Assembly (NCBI RefSeq): GCF_035594125.1
Contig: NC_087151.1
Coordinates: 23,729,831-23,793,830, forward strand
DNA: 64,000 bases
DNA from: Scylla paramamosain
Taxonomy: Eukaryota > Arthropoda > Malacostraca > Decapoda > Portunidae
Reading direction: 5' to 3'
Shown here in pieces: positions 36,630 through 63,060 of this stretch. The notes beneath the pieces are model-generated. The model searched no databases. It was not told the origin of the DNA and saw nothing but the letters and a program-made list of their open reading frames with translations. The position numbers were made by a program, and so were the translations under genes. Each line of letters starts with the position of its first letter. The stretch's first letter is position 1.

Positions 36630-38800
36630 CCAAAATCCATAGAAAGTACCCTATATGGGAAAGTAAAAGACATTAAGAGAAGCGAATTATGCGCATTTTT
36701 TTTTTTTTTACTTCTTAGGTACAAAAAGGCGAAAAGGCGTTAATAGCACTCTATATGGAGAAACGAAACACCATTGACAAAAACCTATTTTTTTGTGTGT
36801 GTGTTTTTGAACTATTTAAGTATCAAAACGCTAAAACTCAAATAACCCTTTATGGAGAAACAAAAGACATTCAGATAAGAGACATTTCAGATATGAGAGT
36901 TTTGAGCTTCTTAGGTACCAAAACGCGAAATCGCATCAGTAACACCCTATATCGAGAAAAAGAACATAACCAAAAACTTGAATTTCAAGTGTTTTTCTTT
37001 TTTAGGTACCAAAAAACGCAAAAATGCTTGCAAAGTTAATTATATTAAGAAATGAAATGACATTACTAGAAACATATTTTGAGTATTTTTGTGCATGTTA
37101 AGCTCCAAAACTCTAAGAAAAAAACAAAAAGTATGGAAAGCACCCATTATGGGAATAGAAAAGAACTTTACCAAAAACTTATCTTTTTCGGCTTCTTACG
37201 TACCAAAACGCTAAAACGCATGCAAAACACCCTGTAAGAAGAAACAGAATAATATTACCAAAATAAAAAAATTTGAGTGTTTTGAGCTTGTTACGTACAA
37301 AAACGCCAAAATACATGGAAAGTACACTATATGAGGAAACGAAAAGAATATTATGAGAAACGTTTATTATGAGTGTTTTTTACCTTCTTATGTAACAAAA
37401 CGTGATAAAACATGAATAGCACTCTAAATGGAGAAACTGAACATTACTAAAACTTTTATTTTAGTGTATTTCACATGATTTAGGTACCAAAACGCCAAAA
37501 TGCATGCAAAGCACTCTATATGGCGAAAAGAAACAACATTTCCAGAAAAATGCCTTTCGAGTGTTCATGAGCGTGTTAGGCAGCAAAACGCTAAAAAAAA
37601 AAAAAAAAAAAATGGAAAACACTTTATCTGGAAAAAGAAAACAAGATTACTAAAATCATGTCTTTTGAGTGTTTTGAACTATTTATGTACCAAAACGATA
37701 AAACGCAGAGAAAACATCCCTTATGGGAAAACACAATAACGTTACCCCCCAAAAAAAAAGTATTTTGAGTGTTTTTCCTCATGTTACGTACAAAAAACGC
37801 GAAAAATGTGTAGAAAGTATCTTATATGGGGAAACGAAAGGACATTATAAGAACCGTTTATTATTAGTGTTTTTTTTTTAAGATACCAAAACTCGAGAGC
37901 ACATGACACTCTATATGGAGAAACAGAACATTAACAAAAACGTGCATTTTAAATGTATATCACATCTTTAGGTATCAAACAACCAAAATGCATACAAAGC
38001 ACATTAACTGGAGAAAGGAAACGAGATTTAAAAAAAAATATATCTTTGACGAGTGTGGTAAGCATCATATCGCTAAAAAGCAGGGAAAGGAACCTGTATG
38101 GGAAAAGAAAACAACATTACAAATAACGACTTTTTTTCAGTCTTTTGAGGTACTTACGTACCAGAACGCTAAAACGGATGGAAAACAACCTTTTATGGCG
38201 AAACAGAATAACATTACTAAAAATCAATACCTTGTGTGTTTTTTTAGCTTGTTACGTAGAAAAAGCCATAATGCATGCAAAATACTCTACATGGGGAAAC
38301 GAAAAGACATTACGAGAAACGTGTATTATGAATTTTTGGGCTTTTTAGGTAACAAAATGCTAAAACGCATGAGTAGGACTTTATACGGAGAAAAAAAGAA
38401 CAACGCTACAAAAAAGAGTATTTTGAGGGCATTTCACATTGTTAGGTATCAAAACGCCAAAATGCATGTAAAGCACTTTATATAAGAAAAGGAAAAGAAA
38501 TTTCCACAAACGTGTCTTTTGACTGTTTATGAGCGTGCTAGGCACCAAAATGATAAAAAAAAAAAAACATGGAAAACACCCTATATGGGAAAGCAAAATA
38601 TCATTACCAAAAACGATTCTTTTCATTTTTTTTAGCTACCTTCGTAGGAAACGCATGAAAACACCTCTTATGTGCAATAATAGAATAAATTTACCAAAAT
38701 CGTGTATTTTGAGTGTTTTTCATCTTGTTACGTAGAGAAATACCAAAAAGCATGCAAACTACTGCATATAGGGCAATGAAAAGACATTATCAGAATTATG

Positions 38801-38867
<67 letters not shown>
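38801..38867. repeat. (ATT)n microsatellite
   Basis: About 22 pure ATT/TTA units inside a satellite monomer, in place of the usual GAGTGTTTTTGAGC segment. Confidence 0.97.
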
Positions 38868-41384
38868 GGTAAGAAAACGCGAAAACTGTTAATAACACTC
38901 TATATGGAGAAAAGGAAAAAACATTACGAAAAACGTGTATTTTTATTGTTTTTTACATTGTTAGGTACCAAAACGCAGAAATGTATGCAGAAATGTATGT
39001 AGAAATGCATCCCCTTATATGGGGAAAAGAAAAGACATTACAAGAAACGTATCTGTTGAGTGTTTTCCTGGATATTAGGCACCAAAACGCTAAACAGCAT
39101 GGAAAGCACCATATATGGAATCAGAAAACAACCTAACTAAAAACAAGTATTTTGTGCGTTTTTAACTACTTACGTACAAAAACACCAAAATATAAAGGAA
39201 AGGACATTACGAGAACCGTGTATTTTGAGTGTTTTGAGCTTCTTAGGCACCAAAAACGCTAAAATGCATGAATAGCACTCTATAAGGAGAAAGAGAACAT
39301 TACCAAAAACGTCTATTTTGAGCGTGTTTCTCATTCTTAGGTACGAAAACGCCAAAATGCACGCAAAACGCACTATATGGGGAAAGGCAACGAGATCTGG
39401 AAAAAAAAACATGTCTTTTGAGTATTTATGAGCGTGCTACGAACCATAACGCTAAAAAGTATGGAAAGCAAACTATATGGGAAAACAAACCAACATTACC
39501 AAAAAAGTCAGTAGTTTTTGAGCCAAAACGCTAAGACGTTTGTAAAGCACCCTTTATAAGGAAAAATAAACTATTACAAAAATATTAGTAATCTGAGTTT
39601 TTGAGCTTGTTACGTAGAAAAATGCCAAAATGCGTCCAAAGTATCCTGTATAAGGAAACGAAATGACATTACGAGAAACATGTATTATAATTTTTTTTCT
39701 TAGATATCTAAACACTAAAATGCATGAAAAGCACTCTATATTTTAGGTATCAAAGCGCTAAAACGGATGGATAGCATTCCATATGTAGAAACAAAACAAT
39801 ATTACCAAAAACGTGCATTTTTAAGTGTTTTTAACATTGATAGGTACCAAAATGCGAAAATGCATAAATAGCACCTTATATGGGGAAAGGAAACAAGATT
39901 TCCAGAAACGTGTCTTTTGAGTGGTTATGAGCGTGCTAGGCACTAAAACGCTAAAAAGCATAGAAAACACCTTATAAGGGAAAGGAAAACAACATTACCG
40001 AAAACGTGTCTTTTGAGTGTTTTTGAGGTGCATACTGAGCTAATACTCATGCAAAACACCCTTTATGGGGGAAACACAATAACTTTACTAAAAAGTGTAT
40101 TTTAATGGTTTTCTTTTTTAGCTTATTACGTAAAAAAGCCAAAATGCATGTAAAATACACTAAACGGAATAACGAAAAGACATTACAAGAAACTTTTATT
40201 ATGAGAGTTTTAAGCTTCTTAGGTACCAAAATGTTAAAACGCACGATTAGCACTCTATTTTGGAGAAAAAGGACATTTCCAAAAACGTGTTTTTTCAGAG
40301 TTTTTCACATTGATAGATACCAAAACGTAAAAAGCATTAAATGCCCCCTATATGGAGAAACCAAGAGACATTACCAGAAACGTGTCTTTTCAGTGTTTTT
40401 TTTTTTTTTGTGTTAGGTACCAAAAAACGCTAAAAATCATGGAAAACACAAATACAAAACATTAAAGTGTGTCTTCGGACAATTTTTTTTTTTACTTCTT
40501 ACATACCAAAACGCTGAAAGGCATGGCTAAGGAGAATTACATTACCAAAAAAACAAGTATTTTTAGCTTTTTAAGGTTGTTACGTTGAAAAATTTAGAAT
40601 TGCAGGGAAAGTACCCTATATGGGGAAACGAAAAGACATTATGAGAAACATGTATTATGAGAGTTTTTGAGTTTCTTAGGTACCAAAACTCGAAAACGCA
40701 TGAATAGCACTCTGGTGAAAAGAACAATATTACAAAATATGAATATACCAAGTGTATTTCACATTTTTAGATGCCATAACGCTAAAATGCATGCAAATCA
40801 CAATATATGAGGAAAAGAAACGACATTTCCAGAAACGTGTCAGAGACGTCTCAACAGCATTACCAAAAACGGGTATTTTTAAGTGTTTTGAGCTTGTTAC
40901 GTACATAAATGCCAAAATATATGGAAGTACACTATATGGGGAAAGGAAAGGACCTTACAAAAACCGTGTCGTATGAATGTTTTTGAGCTTTTTAGGTAGC
41001 ATAACTCGAAAACGCATGAATAGCATTCTATATGGAGAAATATAACATTACCAAAAACACGTATTTTGACTGTAATTCACATTTTTATGTACCAAAACGC
41101 CAAAATGCACGCAAAACACCCTTTATGAGAAAAAGAAACGAGATTTATAAAACCTGCCTTTTGCGTATTTATGAACGTGCTAGTCACTATAACGCTAAAA
41201 AAAAAAAAAAAAAAAAGCATGGGAAGAACCTAATATTGGAAAACAAAACATTACGAAACACGTTTCTTTTCATAGTTTATGATCTACTTACAAGTCAAAA
41301 CGTTAAAGCCCATGTAAAAAAAAAATCTCTATGAATGAAAATAACACTACAAAAAACAAGTATTTCGAGTGTTTTTTTTTTTAC

Positions 41385-41427
41385 TTTTTACTTAGAAAAA
41401 TGCAAAATGCATTTTTCTAAGTAAAAA
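41385..41427. repeat. Perfect 20-bp inverted repeat with 3-nt spacer
   Basis: The arm at 41,385-41,404 is exactly complementary to 41,408-41,427 around AAA. Further partial copies of the same words (TGCATTTTTACTTAGA, then CAAAATGCAAAAAATATTTT) follow to about 41,512. Looks like local template switching within a monomer. Confidence 0.95.
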
Positions 41428-42019
41428 TCCAAAATATTTTTGCATTTTTACTTAGAATTTTTTTACTTTTTGCATTTGCCCAAAATGCAAAAAATATTTT
41501 ATTGAAAAAACACAATAACATTAACAAAAACAAGTTATTTGAGTGTTTTTAACCTTGTTATGGACAAAAAACGCAAAAATGCATGGAAAGTACCTTACAT
41601 AGGGAAACAAAAGGACACTATGAGAAACGTTTGTTATAAGTGTTTTTGATCTTCTTGGTATTAAAACTTGAAATAAAATTAATAGCACTCAATATGGAGA
41701 AAGAGAACAAAATTACGAAAAATATGTGTTTTGAGTGTATTTCACATTATTAGGTACCAAACCGCCATCATATACGGAAAGCATACTATATGGGGAAAGG
41801 AAACGACTTAAAAAAAAAAATGTCTTTTAAATATGAGTACGTGGTAGTCATCATAACCCTAAAAAGCATGGAAACAGCTTATATGAGAAAACAAAACAAC
41901 TTTACCAAAAAGTTTTCTTTTTAGTGTTTTTTTTTTTTTTAGCTACTTACATAGCAAAAAGCTGAAATGCATGCAAAACACCCTTTAAGGAGAATCAGAA
42001 AAAAACATTACCAAAAACA

Positions 42020-42263
42020 AGGAGGAGGCAGTAGGCACCTGCCGAAACGATAATTACTCCCAGTGCGGTCTAAAGCACAGTTCAGGGGGTGCTGTGAACT
42101 TATCATTAAACCCAGCAGTGACCTCACTGAACGTTTCCCTTTGTGTCTCACAACACAAGGGGGCAGTCACAGCCTGCCCTCTAAAGACAACTCTCTTCCT
42201 CCACACAAAACTACAAGCACCTAATAACACACATACTCTTCACTCAAAAATTTTAAAATCATC
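42020..42263 (+). promoter_or_regulatory. LINE 5' leader
   Basis: GC-richer than the surrounding satellite, no long frame. It can form small hairpins, for example GGCAG (42,026-42,030) with CTGCC and AGCAC with GGTGCT. Upstream of the first endonuclease ATG at 42,264. Internal promoters are usual in such leaders, but I cannot point to a specific element, and I could not fit a delta-type ribozyme. Confidence 0.4.
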
Positions 42264-43388
42264 ATGGCGACTCCTACACCAGCCTCGGAGTCCTCATCTG
42301 GGGAGGGGACCATAAATGTCCCCAGGTCGGACTACCTTTCTGTCGACGACCCTAAGTGTCTTGACACCCCCCTCAACTTTTTCTTCATTAACTTCTGCAA
42401 CATTCGCGGTCTAAGATCTAATTTTCAGTCTGTAGAACACCACCTCTCCTCTTCTAAACCTCATCTTCTTTTCCTTACTGAAACTCAGGTGTCTGAGGCA
42501 ATTGACAGTAGCCCCTTTTCTATTCCCTCCTACTTTCTCTATCCTCATTTTCGATCCAAAGCTGGATGCTGTGTTTATGTGCGCAGTGACTTAACCTACT
42601 CTCGTGCCCACACTCTTGAATCTTCCGAGTTTTCCACCATCTGGCTACGACTACAGAGTCACTCTCAAACTAAATTTATCTTTGCTGTATACCTCTCACC
42701 TAACTCCTCTAACTATAAAAAATTCTTTGACTATTTAACTTCCAAAGTGGAGCACATTCTGACTCTCTTCACTTTTGCAGAGATCTCCATTCTTGGAGAC
42801 TTCATTGTTCACCACCAGCTTTGGCTTTCCTCTCCCTTCACTGACCATCCTGGTGAACTAGCCTTCAACATTGCTATACTCCATGACCTAGAGCAATTGG
42901 TGCAACACCCTACTCGTATTCCTGACCGTTTTGGAGATACGCCCAACATTCTTGACCTTTTCCTGACCTCTAATCCTTCTGCTTATGCTGTCACCCTTTC
43001 TTCTCCGTTGGGTTCCTCCGATCACAATCTCATATCTGTATCTTGTCCTCTCGCTCCAATCCCTCCTCAGGATCCCCCTAAGCGAAGGTGCCTCTAGCGT
43101 TTTGCCTCTGCTAGTTGGGGGGACCTGAGGAGGTATTTTTCTGACTTTCCTTGGAATGACTACTGCTTCCGTGTCAGAGACCCGTCTTTGTGTGCTGAGC
43201 ACATAACAGGGGTGATAGTGTCTGGCATGGAGGCGTACATTCCTCACTCTTTTTCTCGACCTAAACTTTCCAAACCTTGGTTTAACACAGCTTGTTTTCG
43301 TGTTATACATATTAGAGAGCTAGCCCACAAAAGGTACTTAAGCCTTCCATCACAAGATCTAACTCCTCTCGTAACTTCTGGCATCTAG
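42264..43388 (+). pseudogene. LINE endonuclease domain with one in-frame stop
   Basis: Frame 42,264-43,097 (277 codons). [11 protein letters not shown] at residues 43-53, FLTETQ with the acidic residue at 73, GDFIVHH at 178-184, [11 protein letters not shown] at 228-238 and SSDHNLIS at 251-258 are the ordered motifs of APE-type LINE endonucleases. A TAG at 43,095-43,097 stands where other copies have TGG, and the same frame then continues to 43,388. In GDFIVHH the asparagine usual in the GDFN motif is isoleucine, a likely loss of catalysis independent of the stop. After about 43,350 roughly 100 bp are deleted relative to the copy at 32,100-32,220. Confidence 0.85.
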
Positions 43389-45113
43389 CCAAAAATATCT
43401 CCAATAACTTTGCTTCTTCTTCTTTCCCTCCTTTATTTCAACTAAATGGCACCACTGCTATCACATCTACTTCTAAAGCTGAAATCTTCGCTCAAACTTT
43501 TGCTAAAAACTCTACCTTGGACGATTCAGGGCTTGTTCCTCCCTCTCCTCCACCCTCTGACTACTTTATGCTGCCTATTAAAATTCTTCGCAATGATGTT
43601 TTCCATGCCCTTGCTGGCCTAAACATTCGGAAGACTTATGGACCTGATGGGGTCCCTCCTATTGTTCTCCAAAACTTTGCCTCCGTGCTTGAACTTTGCC
43701 TAGTCAAACTCTTTCAGCTCTGTCTGTCAAAATCTATCTTTCCTTCTTGCTAGAAGTTTGCCTACATTCAACCTGTTCCTAAAAAGGGTGACCGTTCTAA
43801 TCCCTCAAACTACCGTCCTATTGCTTTAATTTCCTGCCTATCTAAAGATTTTTAATCTATCCTCAACAGAAAGATTCTTAAACATCTATCACTTCACAAC
43901 TTCCATCTAATCACCAGTATGGGTTCCGTCAAGGCCGCTCTACTGGTGATCTTCTGGCTTTCCTTACTGAGATATTTTGACTCTTTTAGATATTTTGGTG
44001 AAACTTTTGTTGTTGCCTTGGACATATCAAAAGCTTTTTGATAGAGTCTGGCACAAAGCTTTGATTTCCAAACTACCCTCCTACGCCTTCTATCCTTCTT
44101 TCTGTAACTTCATCTTAAGTTTCCTTTCTGACCGTTCTATTGCTGCTGTGGTAGACGGTCACTGTTCTTCTCCTAAATCTATTAACAGTTGTGTTCCTCA
44201 GGGTTCTGTCCTGTCACCCACTCTCTTCTTATTATTCATTAATGATCTTCTAAACCAAACTTCTTGTCCTATCCACTCCTACGCTGATGATACCACCCTG
44301 CACTTTTCAACGTCTTTTCATAGACGTCCAACCCTTCAGGAGGTAAACATTTCACGCACAGAAGCCACACAATGCTTGATTTCTGATCTTTCTAAAATTT
44401 CTGATTGGGGCAGAGCAAACTTGGTATTGTTCAATGCCTCAACAATTCAATTCCTCCATCTATCAACTCGACACAACCTTCCTGACAACTATCCCTTCAT
44501 CTTCAATGACACTCAACTGTCCCCCTCTTCTACACTGAACATCCTCGGTCTGTCTTTTACTTATAATCTGAACTGGAAACTTCATATTTCATCTCAAGCT
44601 AAAACAGCTTCTATGAAGGTAGGTGTTCTGAGACGTTTCTTCCAGTTTTTCTCACCACCCCCAGCTGCTAACTCTTATTCGTCCATGTATGGAGTATGCT
44701 TCACATGTCTTGGGGGGGTTCCACTCATACTGCTCTTCTAGACAGGGTGGAATCAACAGCGTTTCGTCTCATCAACTCCTCTCCTCTAAATGACTGTCTT
44801 CAGCCTCTCTCTCACCGCCGCAATGTTGCATCTCTAGCTATCTTCTACCACTATTTTCATGCTAACTGCTCTTCTGATCCTGCTAACTGCATGCCTCCCC
44901 TCCTCCCGCGGCCTCGCTGCACAAGACTTTCTTCCTTCTCTCACCCCTATTGCTGTCAACCTCTCTAATGCAAGAGTTAACAGGTATTCTCAATCATTCA
45001 TTCCTTTCTCTGGTAAACTCTGGAACTCCCTGCCGGTTTCTGTATTTCCACCTTCCTATGACTTGAATTCCTTCAAGAGGGAGATTTCAAGACACTTATC
45101 CATCAATTTTTGA
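43389..45113 (+). pseudogene. LINE reverse transcriptase and C-terminal region (frameshifted)
   Basis: Frame 43,517-43,753 gives YGPDGVPPIVLQNF and a stop at 43,751 in place of the tryptophan of SCWKF. An untidy section follows with NYRPIALISCLSKD and GFRQGRSTGD. Frame 43,977-44,741 gives FDRVWHKALISKLPSYAF, FLSDRSIAAVVDGHC, VPQGSVLSPTLFLLF and the intact catalytic YADD at 44,280-44,291. The C-terminus is split between 44,696-44,968 and 44,859-45,113. A 12-bp deletion near 44,668 (AACTC joined to TTAT) is shared with 63,592, which ties the two palindrome arms together. Confidence 0.85.
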
Positions 45114-45215
45114 CTACTCACTTGACCCTTTTATGAGACTGGCATTTCAGTGGGCATTTTTTTTTATTTTTTTTATTTTTTTGTTTCCCTTGGCCAGTAT
45201 CCCTCCTATATGAAA

Positions 45216-50305
<5,090 letters not shown>

Positions 50306-51096
50306 CATGGAAAGCTTCCTGTATGGGGAAACGAAAGAACTTTACCAGAAACGTGTCTTTTGAGTTATTTGGAGCATGTTAGACACCAAAATGCTAAAAA
50401 AGCCTAGATATCTCCCTATATACAAGTTCAAAAGAATAAATACATGTTTTTTTTTCTTTTATTATTCTTTTTCAACGTCTTATGTACCAAAACGCTGAAA
50501 CACATGCAAAACACCCTTTATAACTAAACAAAGTAACTTTTCCAAAAGTGTTTTTGGGCTTGTTATATTATAAAATGTCAAAATGCATGGAAAATACACT
50601 ATGGGGAAACGAAAAGATTTTACAAGAAAGGTGTCTTATGATCGTTTTTGAGCTTCTTAGGTATCAAACGGGAAAATGCGTTAATATCACTCGATATGGA
50701 GAAAGAGAACAACTTTACCAAAAACGTGAATTTTCAGTGGTTTTAACATTGTTTGGTACCAAAACGCCAAGATGGTACAAAGCTTCTCCATGTATGGAGA
50801 AACAAAACGACAGTGGAAGAAATTTTTTTTTTTGAGTATTTTCTGCATGTTAGTCACCAAAATTCTAAAAAGCATGGAAAGCCTCCTATATTGGGAAAAG
50901 AAACGAGACTTCCAGAAACGTCTCTTTTGAGTGTTTATGACCGAGCTAGGCATTAAAACGTTAAAAATGGAAATGCACTTTATATGGGAAAAGAAAACAT
51001 CATTACCAAAAACTTTTTTTTTTAGCTTCTTACGTACCAAAAAAAGCTAAATTACATCGAAAAGATCCCTTATTGAGAAACATAATAACTACCAAA
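50306..51096 (+). repeat. Satellite array, class I
   Basis: Forward monomers homologous to 5,020-5,828. No gene. Confidence 0.88.
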
Positions 51097-51948
51097 GAAC
51101 GCTTGACTTCTGATCTTTCTAAAATTTCTGATTGGGGCAGAGCAAACTTGATATTGTTCAATGCCTCAAAAACTCAATTCCTCCATCTATCAACTCGACA
51201 CAACCTTCCAGACAACTATCCCCTCTTCTTCAATGACACTCAACTGTCCCCCTCTTCTACACTGAACATCCTCGGTCTGTCTTTTACTTATAATCTGAAC
51301 TGGAAAATTCACATCTCATCTCTAGCTAAAACAGATTCTATGAAGTTAGGTGTTCTGAGACGTATCCGCCAGTTTTTCTCATCCCCCCCAGCTGCTAACT
51401 CGGTACAAGGGCCTTATCCGTCCATGTATGGAGTATGCTTCACATGTCTGGGCGGGTTCCACTCATACTGCTCTTCTAGACAGGGTGGAATCAAAAGCTT
51501 TTCGTCTCATCAACTCCTCTCCTCTAACTGACTGTCTTCAGCTTCTCTCTCACCGCCGCAATGTTGCATATCTAGCTGTCTTCTACCGCTATTTTCATGC
51601 TAACTGCTCTTCTGATCTGCATCCCTCCCCTCCTTCCGCGGCCTTGCTGCACAAAACTTTCTTCTTTCTCTCACCCCTATTCTGTCCACCTCTCTAACGC
51701 AAGAGTTAACCAGTATTCTCAATCATTCATCCCTTTCTCTGATAAGCTCTGGAACTCCCTGCCTGCTTCGGTATTTCCACCTTCCTATGACTTGAATTCC
51801 TTCAAGAGGGAGGTTTCAAGACACTTATTCACCAATTTTTGACCACTGCTTTGACCCTTTTATGGGACTGGCATTTCAGTGGCCATATTTTTTTATTGGA
51901 TTTCTGTTGCCCTTGGCCAGTGTTCTTCCTGCATAAAAAAAAAAAAAG
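51097..51948 (+). mobile_element. Jockey/CR1-type LINE, 5'-truncated (third copy of the 5,829 insertion)
   Basis: Same junctions as 5,829 and 15,148. Frames 51,073-51,531, 51,428-51,697 and 51,597-51,842 cover the RT C-terminal region. A small deletion near 51,618 (GATCT joined to GCATCC) removes part of the DLTNCMPP segment. Poly(A) of about 13 at the end. Confidence 0.9.
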
Positions 51949-55763
<3,815 letters not shown>

Positions 55764-56003
55764 GAAAGTACTTGTTTTGATGATATTATTCTGTTTCTCC
55801 ATAAAAGGTGCTTTCCATTCGTTTTAGAGTTTTGGTACGTACGTAGCTCAAAAAACACTGAAAATATACGTTATTGGTAATGTTCCTTTGTTTTTCACAT
55901 ATAGGTTGCTTTCCATGCTTATTTTGCGATATGGCCCCTAGCACACTTATAAATACTCAAAAGACATGTTTCTGGAAATCTCGTTTCCTTTTGCCCATAT
56001 AAG

Positions 56004-57115
<1,112 letters not shown>

Positions 57116-57975
57116 TTTTTTATATGCAGGAAGAACACTGGCCAACGGCAACAAAAATTCAATAAAAAAAATATGGCCACTGAAATGCCAGTCCCATAAA
57201 AGGGTCAAAGCAGTGGTCAAAAATTGGTGAATAAGTGTCTTGAAACCTCCCTCTTGAAGGAATTCAAGTCATAGGAAGGTGGAAATACCGAAGCAGGCAG
57301 GGAGTTCCAGAGTTTACCAGAGAAAGGGATGAATGATTGAGAATACTGGTTAACTCATCCGTTAGAGAGGTGGACAGAATAGGGGTGAGAGAAAGAAGAA
57401 AGTCTTGTGCAGCGAGGCCGCGGAAGGAGGGGAGGCATGCAGTTAGTAAGATCAGAAGAGCAGTTAGCATGAAAATAGCGGTAGAAGACAGCTAGATATG
57501 CAACATTGCGTCGGTGAGAGAGAAGCTGAAGACAGTCAGTTAGAGGAGAGGAGTTGATGAGACGAAAAGCTTTTGATTCCACCCTGTCTAGAAGAGCAGT
57601 ATGAGTGGAACCCCCCCAGACATGTGAAGCACACTCCATACATGGACGGATAAGAACCTTGTACCGTGTTAGCAGCTGGGGGGGTGAGAAAAACTGGCGG
57701 ATACGTCTCAGAACACCTAACTTCATAGAAGCTGTTTTAGCTAGAGATGAGATGTGAATTTTCCAGTTCAAATTATAAGTAAAGGACAGACCGAGGATGT
57801 TCAGTGTAGAAGAGGGGGACAGTTGAGTGTCATTGAAGAAGAGGGGATAGTTGTCTGGAAGGTTGTGTCGAGTTGATAGATGGAGGAATTGAGTTTTTGA
57901 GGCATTGAACAATATCAAGTTTGCTCTGCCCCAATTAAAAATTTTAGAAAGATCAGAAGTCAAGCGTTCTTTGGT
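57116..57975 (-). mobile_element. Jockey/CR1-type LINE, 5'-truncated (inverted copy of the 5,829 insertion)
   Basis: Reverse complement of 51,097-51,948 with the same junctions. The frame 58,098-57,355 starts in satellite and runs through most of the RT C-terminal region without a break ([51 protein letters not shown]) before a small change near 57,358 gives a stop. It is the least broken of the four copies. Confidence 0.9.
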
Positions 57976-58405
57976 AGTTATTATGTTTCTCAGTAAGGGA
58001 TCTTTTCGATGTAATTTAGCTTTTTTTGGTACGTAAGAATCTAAAAAAAAAGTTTTTGGTAATGTTGTTTTCTTTTCCCATATAAAGTGCATTTCCATTT
58101 TTTACGTTTTAATGCCTAGCTCGGTTATAAACACTCAAAAGAGACGTTTCTGGAAGTCTCGTTTCTTTTCCCAATATAGGATGCTTTCCATGCTTTTTAG
58201 AATTTTGGTGACTAACATGCAGAAAATACTCAAAAAAAAAAAAAACATTTCTTCCACTGTCGTTTTGTTTCTCCATACATGGAGAAGTTTTGTACCATTT
58301 TGGCAATTTGGTACCAACCAATGTTAAAACCACTGAAAATTCACGTTTTTGGTAAAGTTGTTCTCTTTCTCCATATCGAGTGATATTAACGCATTTTCCC
58401 GTTTG
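57976..58405 (-). repeat. Satellite array, reverse orientation
   Basis: Complement of 50,660-51,096. The satellite between 50,306 and 50,660 and part of the LINE fragment are deleted in this arm. No gene. Confidence 0.85.

Positions 58406-63060
<4,655 letters not shown>

Larger units (their letters stand above)
36630..42019 (+). repeat. Satellite array, class I
   Basis: Forward monomers in the 5-step cycle. The GAGCGTGCTAGGCACC-type monomer recurs near 39,408, 39,905 and 40,378, spacings 497 and 473. Contains an ATT microsatellite and a perfect hairpin, listed separately. No gene. Confidence 0.9.
42020..45215 (+). mobile_element. Jockey/CR1-type LINE, longest copy in the window
   Basis: Begins at GAGGAGGCAGTAGG after satellite ACCAAAAACAAG and ends with TTGGCCAGTATCCCTCC plus an A-rich tail, after which the satellite resumes with TATTTTGAGTG. 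About 3.2 kb: 5' leader, endonuclease, reverse transcriptase, C-terminal region. No separate first open reading frame is seen, so it is either naturally single-ORF or truncated upstream. The 3' 940 bp are duplicated in inverted orientation at 63,061-64,000. Confidence 0.9.

Noticed and set aside
36630..42019. Regularly spaced repeats reminiscent of a CRISPR array
   Set aside because: Repeats are degenerate, contiguous, about 96 bp and without unique spacers; this is eukaryotic satellite with no cas genes.
42020..42110. Possible delta-type ribozyme at the LINE 5' end
   Set aside because: Only isolated short stems could be drawn; the double-pseudoknot pairing and the catalytic-strand consensus could not be fitted.
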